Positions 46,515 to 55,931 of a DNA stretch of 64,000 bases are shown one piece after another. A program made the position numbers and the translations under genes. Positions within the stretch are counted from its first letter, which is position 1. Every line of letters starts with the position of its first letter. Below the pieces are notes generated by a model that was given only the letters and a program-made list of their open reading frames with translations, was not told where the DNA came from and did no database searches. The stretch comes from CAIKMD01 sp963803265 (GTDB lineage Bacteria; Pseudomonadota; Alphaproteobacteria; ATCC43930; CGMCC-115725), in contig CAWDLZ010000013.1 of NCBI GenBank assembly GCA_963803265.1, forward strand, positions 62,001-126,000, given 5' to 3'.

Positions 46515-47425
46515 ATGGCGGACGGCGCGATCCTCAAGGACGACGACTGGCGAATCGTGCCTGTGCTATCGCGGCTTCTTGGCCGGTGGCGGCAGAGGGC
46601 GGTGGCACGGTCCCGCGCCCGCGAGGCGCCGACGACCGATTCCGATACCGCGGCCGAGCTTGACCGGTTGACGATCCGGCAATGGCTCTTTGGCCGCGGC
46701 TATCTCGTGCCCGGCGACGCCGCCCATGTGCTGAGCTTGGCCGAGCCGCTCGGGCTCGGCCGCGGCTCGTCGCTGCTCGACCTGGCGGCCGGACTGGGCG
46801 GTCCGGCGCGCGCCATCGCTCAAGCCTTCCATGCCCATGTCACGGGGCTCGAGCGCGATCCCGATCTGGCGCGCCGCGGCACCGCGATGTCGGTGGCGCA
46901 AGGCTTGGCGCGCTTGGTGCGGATCGGAGTTCTGCGATCCCGAGTTCGATCGAGTTCGATCCGGCGCGCTTCGATTGCGCGCTCGGCCGCGAGGCGACGC
47001 ACGGGATCGCGGAAAAGGAACGCTTCCTGCGCGTGGTGGTTCAGTCGCTGAAGCCGCGCGGGCAGCTCGTCCTCGCCGATTTCGTGCGCGACCGCGGCGC
47101 TGGCGAGCGCGACGAAGTCGCCGCCTGGGAGCACGGCCAGTCTCGCAAGCCGTCGCTCTGGACGCTCGCGCAATATGCCGACTGCCTCAAGAGCCTCGGT
47201 TTCAACCTCCGCGTCGCCGAGGACCTCACGCCCTGGTACCGCCGCCAGCTTGTCGCCGCCTGGATCGCGCTGTGGCAAGGCGGCGAGTTGCGCGGCCTCG
47301 CTCCGGCCCAGATCGAAGCCGTCGTCGCCGAAGGCGAGTCCTCGATGCGAACCGTGAAAGCGCTCGAAAGCGGCGGGCTCAAATATTACCGGCTCGGCGC
47401 CATCGCCCATTGGTCCTTCTGGTAA
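46515..47425 (+). CDS. SAM-dependent methyltransferase, frameshifted
   Basis: A class I methyltransferase of about 303 residues. Motif I is LLDLAAGLGGPARAIA and the acidic loop LERDPDLA follows; the C-terminal half has LKPRGQLVLADFVRD and the substrate-side YADCLKSLGFNL. The frame breaks between about 46930 and 46965, changing by a two-base gain or one-base loss; the passage is repetitive (GAGTTCGATCGAGTTCGATC), which could have misled sequencing or assembly. Before it reads SVAQGLARLVRIG, after it SIEFDPARFDCALGREATHG. The ATG at 46515 is chosen; a TTG at 46485 with GGAAGGA is an alternative. The substrate is unknown. Confidence 0.8.
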
Positions 47426-47451
47426 GGCGCGGCCCGGCCCGGGACGAGACT

Positions 47452-49077
47452 CTACGCCCCGCGCACCCGGTCGATGATCGCCGCCGGGTCTGGGGGCGCC
47501 GCGTCGGCGCGCCAGGCGACATGGCCGTCGGGGCGGACCAGCACCAGTTTGCGCTCGTAGAGCGCGGCGATCGCGGGATCGGCGATGTTGACGATCTCGA
47601 GCGGCACGGCGCGGCGCGACGCCGCGGCGACCACGCCCGATGGATCGGGAGCCGCGCCGCCGAACCGCAGGAGGACGAATCCCCGGCCGTAGAGATCGAT
47701 CGTGGATTTGTTCTCGGCCAGCCAGGCATGCGGAGCGCGCGAGCCGGGGCGGCTCGTTTGTTGGTATTCCATGATCGTGTCGGGCGGCGGCGGCGTGCCG
47801 TCGGGAACGACGATCGGCGATTCGTAGCGGTAGCCCAGTGCGATCCCGTCCGAGATGAAGGTCTTGGCGCGGTTGTGCAGGATGTCGGCGCCGATCTGGC
47901 GACGCGCCGCCGCGCCTTGCTCGCTGTCGTCCTCGATGAAGCGAAGCAGGGATTGATCGGTCGTGCGCATGATGTTGTCGGTGGCTTCGCCGACATTGCG
48001 TTGCGCCACCGGCCGGCGCTCGGTTTCATAGCTCGCCAGGAGGCCCGGCCCGGCCCAGCCCTTCACCGCCGCCTCGAGCTTCCAGCCGAGGTCGACGGCG
48101 TCGCCCATGCCGGTGTTCATTCCGAACCCGCCCGATGGCGCATGCTGGTGCACGCTGTCGCCGGCGAGGAATAGCGGCGGCGATTGGAACCGGTCCGCGA
48201 CCAGATCGCGGCACACCCAGCGCCGCGCCGAGATGATCTCGTAAGGGATTTTGTCGCCGAGCGCGCGCGTGATGACCGATCGCAGCAGCGCCGAGCTGGG
48301 CTCGTCGCGGTATTCGTCGCCATGGACGCCGAGCCGCCAGAGTTCCTTGCCGTCGATCTCGATGAGGCTGCCGTAATCGCCGCTTTTATCGACGAGGAAA
48401 TAGAACGCCGCCTTGCCCTTGTCGTGATAGTTCCACAGCTCCTTGATCTTGAGAAAGATGTTGAGGTGGTAGGAAAGCGTCGCGCGTCCTTCCTGCTTGA
48501 TCCCGAGGGTCTTGCCGATGCCGGAATGGCCGCCCGAGCAATCGATGAGATAGCGCGCGGCGACGCGCTCGGTCGCGCCCGTCGCAAGGTCGCGCAAAGT
48601 CGCGATCACGCCGTCGTCCTGCCGCTCGAAGGACTCGAAGCGGCAGCGATAGCGCTGCGTCACGGTGGGGAATCCGGCGCCGAGCTTTCTCAGGATCGGA
48701 TCGAACCAGATCTGGTTGCAGCGCTGCGAGCGCTCGGGCGTCGTCGGCAGGGGCTTGTAGCCGCCATGGGTCGGCCGCTCGATGCGCGCGATTTCATAAC
48801 CGGGCAGGCTGGTCGCGTAGACGATGGTCGGGGGAAAATCGGGCGGCGCGCCCGAATCCTTGACCGCTTGCGCGATGCCCCAGCGGCGGCAGAACTCCAT
48901 GGTGCGCGAATTCACGGTATTGGCGCGGGGATGATCGACCGTGCCGTCGCCCTGATCGATCATGAGGCAGCGGATGCCGCGCCAGCCGAGATCGGCCGCG
49001 AGCCCCAAGCCCACCGGGCCGCCGCCGACGATGAGTACGGGAATCTGGTCGGAAAGCGATGTGGTGGGCACGATCAT
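47452..49077 (-). CDS. FAD-dependent monooxygenase (MhpA/TfdB-like, phenol hydroxylase type)
   Basis: A 541-residue group A aromatic hydroxylase with an intact frame. Motifs are VLIVGGGPVGLGLAADLGWR at the N-terminus, a DCSGGHSGIGKTLG replacement of the usual DG motif, and FLAGDSVHQHAPSGGFGMN. The C-terminal thioredoxin-like domain ends AWRADAAPPDPAAIIDRVRG. It is homologous along its length to the frameshifted gene at 36.4-38.0 kb. It is transcribed alone, convergent with the methyltransferase gene. Predicted to hydroxylate a phenolic acid. Confidence 0.9.
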   Translation of the reverse strand: MIVPTTSLSDQIPVLIVGGGPVGLGLAADLGWRGIRCLMIDQGDGTVDHPRANTVNSRTMEFCRRWGIAQAVKDSGAPPDFPPTIVYATSLPGYEIARIERPTHGGYKPLPTTPERSQRCNQIWFDPILRKLGAGFPTVTQRYRCRFESFERQDDGVIATLRDLATGATERVAARYLIDCSGGHSGIGKTLGIKQEGRATLSYHLNIFLKIKELWNYHDKGKAAFYFLVDKSGDYGSLIEIDGKELWRLGVHGDEYRDEPSSALLRSVITRALGDKIPYEIISARRWVCRDLVADRFQSPPLFLAGDSVHQHAPSGGFGMNTGMGDAVDLGWKLEAAVKGWAGPGLLASYETERRPVAQRNVGEATDNIMRTTDQSLLRFIEDDSEQGAAARRQIGADILHNRAKTFISDGIALGYRYESPIVVPDGTPPPPDTIMEYQQTSRPGSRAPHAWLAENKSTIDLYGRGFVLLRFGGAAPDPSGVVAAASRRAVPLEIVNIADPAIAALYERKLVLVRPDGHVAWRADAAPPDPAAIIDRVRGA

Positions 49078-49138
49078 TCCTTCTCCCTGCGCCGCGCGAC
49101 GATAGGCGCAAAGACAGAAACGCTCAAGCGAGCGCCGG

Positions 49139-49167
49139 TTGACAGCGCGGGGGCGCCTTTCTATGGT
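49139..49167 (+). promoter_or_regulatory. Sigma-70 promoter of rpmJ
   Basis: TTGACA at 49139-49144, a 17-nt spacer and TATGGT at 49162-49167, nearly consensus. The predicted start near 49174 leaves a ~20-nt leader before the rpmJ ATG. Confidence 0.75.
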
Positions 49168-49194
49168 CGGCGGCTCGCATTCCGGGGTCCGGTT

Positions 49195-49320
49195 ATGAAG
49201 ATCGCCAATTCATTGAAGTCGCTGAAGAAGCGCGACAAGAACTGCCGCATCGTGCGGCGCAAGGGCCGGGTCTACGTCATCAACAAGGTCAATCCGCGCT
49301 TCAAGGCCCGCCAAGGCTGA
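49195..49320 (+). CDS. rpmJ: Large ribosomal subunit protein bL36
   Basis: A 41-residue ribosomal protein, basic throughout, starting MKIANSLKSLKKRD and ending NPRFKARQG. Length and both ends match alphaproteobacterial bL36 of the form without the full zinc-binding cysteine set. It has its own strong promoter and lies 37 bp before glcD. It is below the usual length cut-off for gene callers and is easily missed. Confidence 0.95.
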   Translation: MKIANSLKSLKKRDKNCRIVRRKGRVYVINKVNPRFKARQG

Positions 49321-49357
49321 ACCCCCGACCGGCGGCGCCGTCGCCTGGAGGTGATTC

Positions 49358-50845
49358 ATGCACATGCCGGAACCCGATGCCGCGTTGATCGCCCGACGCG
49401 AGGCCATCGCCCGCGATCTCCGCCGCTTTCTCGCCGCCGACGCCGTCATCCTGCCCGAGGAAGAACGCCGCGCCTATGAGAGCGACGGGATGACCGCCTA
49501 TCGCGAGCTTCCCTTGCTGGTGGTATTGCCGTCGACGACAGAAGAGGTCGCGACGGTCCTGAGCTATTGCAAGACGGAGGGCGTCAAGGTCGTGCCGCGC
49601 GGCGCCGGCACGTCGCTCTCGGGCGGCGCGCTGCCCTTGGCCGACGGCATCATTCTGGGGCTGGGCAAGTTCAACCGCGTGCTCGAGATCGATTACGACA
49701 ACCGTTGCGCGGTCGTGCAGCCCGGCGTTACCAATCTCGGCATCAGCGAGGCCGTCTCGGCCAAGGGCTTCTACTACGCGCCTGATCCGTCCAGCCAGAT
49801 CGCCTGCACGATCGGCGGCAACGTCGCCGAGAATTCGGGCGGCGTGCATTGCCTCAAATACGGCCTGACCACCAACAACGTGCTGGGGCTGGAGATCGTG
49901 CTGATGAGCGGCGAGGTGCTGCGCCTTGGCGGCAAGCATCTCGACGCCGAGGGCTACGATCTCCTCGGGTTGATGACCGGCTCGGAGGGCTTGCTCGGCG
50001 TCGTCACCGAGGTGACGGTGCGCATCTTGCCCAAGCCGACGACGGCGCGGGCGGTGCTGATCGGCTTTCCGTCCAACGAGAGCGCGGGCGCCTGCGTCGC
50101 CGCGATCATCGCGGCGGGGATCATCCCCGCCGGCATGGAGATGATGGACAAGCCCGCGATCCACGCCGCCGAGGCTTTCGTTCACGCCGGCTATCCGCTC
50201 GATGTCGAAGCGCTGCTGATCGTCGAGCTCGACGGGCCGCCGGCCGAGGTCGATTACCTGATCGCGCGGGTCGTGGCGATCGCGCGCGAGAATTCGGCGG
50301 TGTCGTGCCGCCCCTCTACAAGCGAGGCCGAGCGGCTCGTGTTCTGGGCCGGGCGCAAGGCCGCCTTTCCTGCGGTGGGGCGCATCTCGCCCGATTATTA
50401 CTGCGTCGATCCGACCATTCCGAGAAAGCGCCTGCCCGACGTGCTGACGAGGATCGGCGAGCTTGCCGCCCAGCACGGGCTTCGCGTCGCCAACGTGTTT
50501 CACGCCGGCGACGGCAATCTTCATCCGCTCATCCTTTACGACGCCAACAAGCCGGGCGAGCTGGCGGCCGCCGAGGCGTGCGGCGCCGACATCTTACGCT
50601 ATTGCGTCGAGGTCGGCGGCGTGCTCACGGGCGAGCATGGCGTCGGCGTCGAAAAGCGCGACCTGATGGGCACGATGTTCAACGAGACCGATCTCGATCA
50701 GCAACTCCGCGTCAAATGCGCCTTCGATCCGGACGGCCTGCTCAACCCGGGCAAGCTATTCCCAGAGCTTCACCGCTGCGCGGAGCTCGGCCATCTCCAC
50801 GTCCATCGCGGCAAAGTTCCGTTTCCGGACTTGCCGCGCTTCTGA
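49358..50845 (+). CDS. glcD: Glycolate oxidase subunit GlcD (FAD-linked)
   Basis: A 495-residue FAD-binding subunit that oxidises glycolate to glyoxylate. The PCMH-type FAD domain shows PRGAGTSLSGGALPL (about residues 80-94) and DPSSQIACTIGGNVAENSGG; the C-terminal domain has NVFHAGDGNLHPL and GEHGVGVEKRDLM, both strongly conserved. The start has GGAGGTGA 6 bp upstream. It is the first gene of glcDEF, followed 11 bp later by glcE. Confidence 0.95.
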   Translation: MHMPEPDAALIARREAIARDLRRFLAADAVILPEEERRAYESDGMTAYRELPLLVVLPSTTEEVATVLSYCKTEGVKVVPRGAGTSLSGGALPLADGIILGLGKFNRVLEIDYDNRCAVVQPGVTNLGISEAVSAKGFYYAPDPSSQIACTIGGNVAENSGGVHCLKYGLTTNNVLGLEIVLMSGEVLRLGGKHLDAEGYDLLGLMTGSEGLLGVVTEVTVRILPKPTTARAVLIGFPSNESAGACVAAIIAAGIIPAGMEMMDKPAIHAAEAFVHAGYPLDVEALLIVELDGPPAEVDYLIARVVAIARENSAVSCRPSTSEAERLVFWAGRKAAFPAVGRISPDYYCVDPTIPRKRLPDVLTRIGELAAQHGLRVANVFHAGDGNLHPLILYDANKPGELAAAEACGADILRYCVEVGGVLTGEHGVGVEKRDLMGTMFNETDLDQQLRVKCAFDPDGLLNPGKLFPELHRCAELGHLHVHRGKVPFPDLPRF

Positions 50846-50856
50846 GGACCGGCCCC

Positions 50857-52044
50857 TTGACGCACTTCCGGCCGGCCGACGAGAACGAGCTCGCGCAGAT
50901 CGTTCGGCACGCGGCGGCCGAGGACGAGCCGCTCGAGCTTTTGGGCGGCGGCAGCAAGCGCGGGCTTGGCCGTCCCATAGAGGCGCCGCACACGATCGGC
51001 CTTGGCGCTTTTTCCGGGATCAAGCTCTACGAGCCGGCGGAGCTGGTGCTGACCGCGGGGGCGGCAACTCCCATTGCCGAGATCGAGGGGGCGCTCGCCG
51101 CCTCGGGCCAGATGCTCGCCTTCGAGCCGGGCGACTGGCGCGGCCTCCTGGGCACGGAAACAGCGACGCCGACCCTTGGCGGCGTGCTCGCTTGCAACCT
51201 CGCCGGGCCGCGCCGCATCCGGCAGGGCGCGGCGCGCGATCATTTCCTGGGGCTTAGCGCCGTCAGCGGGCGCGGCGAAATCTTCAAGGCCGGCGGGCGC
51301 GTGGTGAAAAACGTCACCGGCTACGATTTGTGCAAGCTGATGGCCGGATCCTACGGCACGCTCTCGGCCCTGACCGAGGTGACGGTGAAGGTCATGCCGA
51401 TTCCGGAGGCGACGCGCACCATCGCCCTTCGCGGGCTCGACGACGGCGCCGCGGTGCGGGCGATGACGCTCGCGCTCAATTCCTCGCATGAGCTTAGCGG
51501 CGCGGCGCATTTGCCCGCGCGCGTCTCGCCCAACGGGGCGGCGATGACGCTCGCGCGGGTCGAGGGACCGGTGCCCTCGGTCGAGGCGCGGGCCGCCGTG
51601 CTGCGGCAAGAGCTGGCGGGCTTCGGCGCGGCCGAAATTCTAGAGGATGCCGAATCGCAAGCGCTATGGCAGACAGTCCGCGACGTGAGCGTCTTTGCAT
51701 CGCCCTCGGACGACATCGTCTGGCGCGTCTCGATCGCGCCCAGCGCGGCGCCGGCGCTCTTAGCCAGCCTCGGCCGCGCCCTCGATTTCCGCTACTTCCT
51801 CGATTGGGGCGGCGGCCTTCTCTGGCTCGCGCTCTCTGGCGGCGAAGACGGCGGCGCCGCGGCGATCCGCGCGGCGCTTGGGCCCGGCCATGCCACGCTC
51901 ATTCGCGCGCCCGATGCGCTCCGCGCCGCGGTCCCGGTGTTTCAGCCGCAGCCGCCGGCGCTCGCGGCGCTATCGGCGCGGGTCAAGGAAAGCTTCGACC
52001 CGAGGCGCATCCTCAATCGCGGCCGCATGGTCGCGGGGCGCTAG
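50857..52044 (+). CDS. glcE: Glycolate oxidase subunit GlcE (FAD-binding)
   Basis: A 395-residue FAD-binding subunit. It has the short PCMH domain with LLGGGSKRGLGRP, FEPGDWRGLLG, TLGGVLACNLAGPRR and VKNVTGYDLCKLMAGSYGTL, all typical of GlcE. The start is TTG at 50857, 11 bp after the glcD stop and about 10 bp after a GAGGA site; no nearer ATG precedes the conserved domain. It forms the membrane-associated complex with GlcD and the iron-sulfur protein GlcF. Confidence 0.92.
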   Translation: MTHFRPADENELAQIVRHAAAEDEPLELLGGGSKRGLGRPIEAPHTIGLGAFSGIKLYEPAELVLTAGAATPIAEIEGALAASGQMLAFEPGDWRGLLGTETATPTLGGVLACNLAGPRRIRQGAARDHFLGLSAVSGRGEIFKAGGRVVKNVTGYDLCKLMAGSYGTLSALTEVTVKVMPIPEATRTIALRGLDDGAAVRAMTLALNSSHELSGAAHLPARVSPNGAAMTLARVEGPVPSVEARAAVLRQELAGFGAAEILEDAESQALWQTVRDVSVFASPSDDIVWRVSIAPSAAPALLASLGRALDFRYFLDWGGGLLWLALSGGEDGGAAAIRAALGPGHATLIRAPDALRAAVPVFQPQPPALAALSARVKESFDPRRILNRGRMVAGR

Positions 52045-52047
52045 GCG

Positions 52048-53415
52048 ATGCAGACCAATTTCACCCTGGCGCAGCTCGCCGATTCGGATACAAGCGAAGC
52101 CGACAAAATCCTGCGCACCTGCGTCCATTGCGGCTTTTGCAATGCGACTTGTCCGACCTATGCGCTCTTGGGCGACGAGCTCGATGGGCCGCGCGGGCGC
52201 ATCTATCTCATCAAGGACATGCTGGAAAACGAGCGGCCCGTGACGGCGCGTGTGGTCAAGCATATCGACCGGTGCCTGTCCTGCCTCGCCTGCATGACGA
52301 CCTGCCCGTCGGGCGTCAATTACATGCACCTCGTCGACCAGGCCCGTCACCGCATCGCGAAGACGTATCTGCGTCCCCTCGCCGAGCGCAGCCTGCGCGG
52401 ATTCCTCGCCGCGGTGCTGCCGCGCCCCAAGCTGTTCCGGCTCGCCCTCCACGGCGCCGCGCTCGCGCGGCCGTTTCGAGCGCTGCTGCCCGGCCGGCTC
52501 GGCACGCTCGTCGGTCTGGCGCCGGCGCGCGTGACCGCAACGTCATCCCTCTACCGCGCGCAAGTCTTTCCGGCGGAGGGCGCACGCCGCCAGCGCGTGG
52601 CCCTCCTCGCCGTCTGCGCGCAGCAGGTTCTCGCGCCGCAAATCGACGAGGCCACGATACGGCTCCTCAACCGGCATGGCTGCGAGGTCGTGATCGCCCC
52701 GGGCGCGGGTTGCTGCGGCTCGCTGACCCATCACATGGGGCTCGATTCTCGCGCCCTGATGAAGGCGAACATCGACGCCTGGACGCATGAGCTCGAGACG
52801 CGCGGGCTCGACGCCATCGTGATCAACGTCTCGGGCTGCGGCGTCACCATCAAGGATTACGGCTATATCTTGCGCGAGGATGCGGCCTATGCGGAGAAAG
52901 CCGCCCGGGTAGCGGCGATCGCCCGCGATCTCTCGGAATTCCTCGCCGCGATCGGGCTCAAAGAGCCGGTTCGCGCCACCGGCCAGCGCGTCGCCTATCA
53001 CGCCGCCTGCTCGCTCCAGCACGGCCAGCGCATCGTCGCCGAGCCCAAGGCGTTGCTCGCCAAGGCGGGCTTCACCGTGCTCGATCCAGCCGAGGGGCAC
53101 ATGTGCTGCGGCTCGGCCGGCACCTACAGCATGCTCGAGCCGACGCTCTCCGCCGCGCTCCGCGAGCGCAAGGTCCGCAACCTCGAAAGCCTCGCGCCCG
53201 AGCTGATCGCCGCCGGCAATATCGGCTGCATCGCCCAGATCGCCGCGGGCACGCGCCTCCCCGTGCTCCATGTCGCGGAATTGCTCGATTGGGCGACTGG
53301 CGGGCCGGAGCCGGCGGGGCTCATCTCGCTAAGGAATACGGCAGCTTCGCGCAGGGAGCGTCCGGCTCAGCAAGCCCGCGATGAAACCGGAAGCATTTGG
53401 GGCGTGGACTCATAA
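52048..53415 (+). CDS. glcF: Glycolate oxidase iron-sulfur subunit GlcF
   Basis: A 455-residue electron-transfer subunit. Two [4Fe-4S] motifs are present: C25-x2-C28-x2-C31-x3-C35-P and C76-x2-C79-x2-C82-x3-C86-P. Two CCG-domain signatures follow (APGAGCCGSLTHHMG and HMCCGSAGTYS). The normal family C-terminus is near LLDWATGGPEPAG (about residue 425); the last ~30 residues (from ISLRNTAAS) look like a non-homologous extension. A second copy of the same 3' end lies 4.1 kb downstream. Confidence 0.94.
   Translation: MQTNFTLAQLADSDTSEADKILRTCVHCGFCNATCPTYALLGDELDGPRGRIYLIKDMLENERPVTARVVKHIDRCLSCLACMTTCPSGVNYMHLVDQARHRIAKTYLRPLAERSLRGFLAAVLPRPKLFRLALHGAALARPFRALLPGRLGTLVGLAPARVTATSSLYRAQVFPAEGARRQRVALLAVCAQQVLAPQIDEATIRLLNRHGCEVVIAPGAGCCGSLTHHMGLDSRALMKANIDAWTHELETRGLDAIVINVSGCGVTIKDYGYILREDAAYAEKAARVAAIARDLSEFLAAIGLKEPVRATGQRVAYHAACSLQHGQRIVAEPKALLAKAGFTVLDPAEGHMCCGSAGTYSMLEPTLSAALRERKVRNLESLAPELIAAGNIGCIAQIAAGTRLPVLHVAELLDWATGGPEPAGLISLRNTAASRRERPAQQARDETGSIWGVDS
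53278..53312 (+). repeat. Direct repeat copy 1 (inside glcF 3' end)
   Basis: 35 nt encoding ELLDWATGGPEP. It matches 57374-57408 at 31 of 35 positions in the same orientation and with the same reading phase. The two copies flank the lower-GC segment and could be attachment-site-like remnants. Confidence 0.6.
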
Positions 53416-53599
53416 TCGGCCAGCCAAATCCTGCCTTGGATGCGCCGCTCCTACAGCAAGCTCAGGGGCACGATCTGACGGCTTTCTCGAAGGGGTTCGC
53501 GGGGAGACCAATGACCGGCTAAGCTTAGGGACAACGGTCGCCAAGGATAGGGTCCGCGCGCGATCTTCTTTGGCTGATCTCGATCAAGGGGAGGAAGGC

Positions 53600-54868
53600 A
53601 TGCCCAATTCGACTTCCGTCATCAAAGCTGGGCCCCGAATCGCCCCACTCACTGCGGCCGAGGCGGCGGAGCGCTTGGCTCTGAAGCGCCGCTTCCCGAC
53701 ATCTGCGGATCTGCGGGCGCGGGCGAAGAAAAGACTGCCTCATTTCGCCTATGAGTATGGCGATGGCGGCGCGGGCGGGTCGGACACCGGGATCGCACGC
53801 AACAACAACGCCTTCGACGCGATCGAGATGATTCCCCGCTATGGCAAGGTGGTTTCGCCTCCGCCGGCCGACTGCGAATTGTTCGGCAGACATTACGCGG
53901 CGCCCATCGGCGTCGCCCCGGTGGGTGGGCCAGGCACGGTCTATCCCGGAGCGGAAACGCATCTGGCCAAGGCCTGCCAGGCGGCTGGCGTGCCCTACAC
54001 GCTCGGCCTTTTGTCCGGCATCACCGTTGAAGAGGCGGCCAAGCTGGCGCCCGACGTATTGTGGTTCCAGCTTTATCGCTTTGCGCGCAACGAGCACGCC
54101 ATCGGGCTCGATCTCGTGAAGCGCGCCGCCGCGGCCGGCGTTCACGTCCTGATGCTGACGATCGACACGCCGATCCGCACGACGCGGCCGCGCGAGGTCA
54201 AAGGCGGCATCGTCACGCCATTCCGCCTGACCAACCGCATGAAGCTCGATGCGCTGTCCTCGCCGCATTGGACGCGCGCGCTGATGCGCAACGGCATTCC
54301 GAAATTCGTCAATCTGCGCCCCTATATGGGGGCCGATAGCGGCATTCAAGCAAGCACGGCCTTCATGCAGCGCGAAGGCGGCGGGGCATTTCAATGGGAC
54401 GAGGTCGCGCGGTATCGCGATCAGTGGAAGAAGCCCTTGGTCGTGAAGGGCGTGCTTCACCCCGAGGATGCGGAGAAAGCCGTCTCGCTCGGTCTCGACG
54501 GCATCGTGGTCAGCAATCACGGCGGCCGACAAATCGACGCGCTTCCGGCGCCCATCGATACCTTGCCGGCCATCGCATCGGCGGTCGGCAAAAGAATGAC
54601 CGTCATCTATGACAGCGGCGTTCGGACCGGTGTCGATATTGCGCGGGCTATTGCACTCGGAGCCGATGCGGCTTTGGCGGGCAAGGCGTTCCTATGGAGT
54701 CTCGGCGCTTTGGGCGAAAACGGTCCCGCGCACATGATCCGCATCTTCATCGAAGAGCTGTCCGCGACGCTCGGCCAACTCGGTTGTCCGGCGGTTGGCG
54801 ATCTGCGCAGCGTGGCGGTTCGCCATCCCGGCGCCTATCGTGCGGAGGACTTTATCGTCGGCGGCTGA
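53600..54868 (+). CDS. FMN-dependent alpha-hydroxy acid dehydrogenase/oxidase (lactate/mandelate dehydrogenase type)
   Basis: A 422-residue FMN enzyme of the LldD/glycolate-oxidase family that oxidises L-2-hydroxyacids to 2-ketoacids. FMN and catalytic residues are seen in IGVAPVGGPGTVYPG, WFQLYRFAR, PLVVKGVLHPEDA (Lys), VVSNHGGRQIDALPAP (the His base and Arg) and YDSGVRTGVDIARAI. The ATG at 53600 has GAGGAAGG just upstream; a long open extension to 53381 is judged non-coding. It sits between glcF and the lower-GC block and may act on the same type of substrate as GlcDEF. Confidence 0.9.
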   Translation: MPNSTSVIKAGPRIAPLTAAEAAERLALKRRFPTSADLRARAKKRLPHFAYEYGDGGAGGSDTGIARNNNAFDAIEMIPRYGKVVSPPPADCELFGRHYAAPIGVAPVGGPGTVYPGAETHLAKACQAAGVPYTLGLLSGITVEEAAKLAPDVLWFQLYRFARNEHAIGLDLVKRAAAAGVHVLMLTIDTPIRTTRPREVKGGIVTPFRLTNRMKLDALSSPHWTRALMRNGIPKFVNLRPYMGADSGIQASTAFMQREGGGAFQWDEVARYRDQWKKPLVVKGVLHPEDAEKAVSLGLDGIVVSNHGGRQIDALPAPIDTLPAIASAVGKRMTVIYDSGVRTGVDIARAIALGADAALAGKAFLWSLGALGENGPAHMIRIFIEELSATLGQLGCPAVGDLRSVAVRHPGAYRAEDFIVGG

Positions 54869-54898
54869 CCGCGGCGTCGCCATTGGCGATCGCCAAAG

Positions 54899-55066
54899 AT
54901 GCGCGCGGCGGATTGCGTATGCAAGGAACGCGGTATCGCGGACAGCGATGGCAAGACCGTCAAGGGGCTCAGGGCCGCGCTCACCGTTTCCTTGACTAGG
55001 TACAAGGCGCGCGTGCTTGTCATGGAGGACGGCGGAACGCCGAGACGCTGGAAGCTGATCGCCTAA
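54899..55066 (+). CDS. Short hypothetical reading frame, possibly a gene remnant
   Basis: A 55-codon frame (MRAADCVCKERGIADSDG, ending TPRRWKLIA). The second half, with ALTVSLTRYKARVLVMEDG, has the look of the C-terminus of a larger DNA-associated protein. No ribosome site precedes the ATG. It may be a decayed fragment at the edge of an acquired segment. Function is unknown. Confidence 0.3.
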   Translation: MRAADCVCKERGIADSDGKTVKGLRAALTVSLTRYKARVLVMEDGGTPRRWKLIA

Positions 55067-55136
55067 GCGGTCTACTCAGCAGTTCGATTCGCCTCTCAGA
55101 CCCTTCCTCGCGTATGATCGTGAAGGGGATACCGAG

Positions 55137-55814
55137 TTGGCTGATCTCTCAAAAATGTTGCAAGACCAATGGGCGGTCATCGTGAGCGCCCCGATTCCCT
55201 ATCTTGTGGCAGTTATTGTCGTGGTAGGTGCAGTTTGGGGCGTAATTAATTGGGCATATAGCGCTCGGCTCTCCGGCAAAGATGCGGAGATAGACTTACT
55301 CACCCGCCAGCGAGACGACTACAAAGACAAACTCGGCGGCGCGACACCTGATGAGGCCAAGGCGAAGATTGAGGCCTTGGAGACACGTCTGTCGGCGTTA
55401 GAACCTAGAGTAGCTGCGGTCGAGCCGAGACGCCTCACGGACACCCAACGGACTACTTTATCGGACACACTGAAGACGAATCCCGGAAACGTGGATATCT
55501 CGCAGGACGCGGGCGTGAGTGACATTGGAGGTCTTACGGCCGATCTGAAAACGTCATTCACCGTGGCAGGGTGGGGCGTTAAGTCTTCTATGGTTTTCGG
55601 CCCCTCAAGCTCGGCACCGCACGGAATTGGCATAAGAGTGCCGAATCCTGGTGTATTGACGCCGAGACAAATGTTGATAGTCCAAGCACTCAAGGCGGCG
55701 GGAATTTCGTTCGATATACAGCAGGGTTCGCCCACAGTGCGGCACATTTTGCCTGGCCAACCTGTGCCACCCTCATTAGACGCACAAATTCTAATTTCCC
55801 AGAAAGTTCTTTAG
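55137..55814 (+). CDS. Hypothetical membrane-anchored coiled-coil protein
   Basis: A 225-residue protein not assigned to a family. Residues 19-41 form one membrane helix (PIPYLVAVIVVVGAVWGVIN), residues 45-97 are a charged heptad-like coiled coil (KIEALETRLSALEPRVAAVE), and residues 105-225 form a small globular domain. The TTG start has GAAGGGGA 7 bp upstream. Base and codon composition are clearly less GC-rich than in the flanking genes, which suggests transfer. Similar single-helix coiled-coil proteins occur in prophages and genomic islands. Confidence 0.6.
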   Translation: MADLSKMLQDQWAVIVSAPIPYLVAVIVVVGAVWGVINWAYSARLSGKDAEIDLLTRQRDDYKDKLGGATPDEAKAKIEALETRLSALEPRVAAVEPRRLTDTQRTTLSDTLKTNPGNVDISQDAGVSDIGGLTADLKTSFTVAGWGVKSSMVFGPSSSAPHGIGIRVPNPGVLTPRQMLIVQALKAAGISFDIQQGSPTVRHILPGQPVPPSLDAQILISQKVL

Positions 55815-55893
55815 CGGGCCTCCGCTGGAGCGACTCTGTGCCGCTGCCAATACCCGGCCCATATGTCGTGCTAGCTGCGACCGACGGAAAGGA

Positions 55894-55925
55894 GCCGGTC
55901 GCCGCCCCGAAGGACGACGACCGGC
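55894..55925 (-). terminator. Hairpin downstream of the small HTH gene
   Basis: Stem GCCGGTCG / CGACCGGC (55894-55901 with 55918-55925), followed on the minus strand by TCCTTTCC. It lies 7 bp after the HTH gene stop. Confidence 0.45.
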
Positions 55926-55931
55926 GGAGTC

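Noticed and set aside
49849..52044. 731-codon frame covering glcD and glcE
   Set aside because: The first half is glcD read in a wrong frame; the real glcE starts at the TTG at 50857.
54694..54999. Reading frames over the 3' end of the hydroxyacid oxidase gene
   Set aside because: Shadows of the oxidase gene; only the short frame at 54899-55066 has protein-like character.
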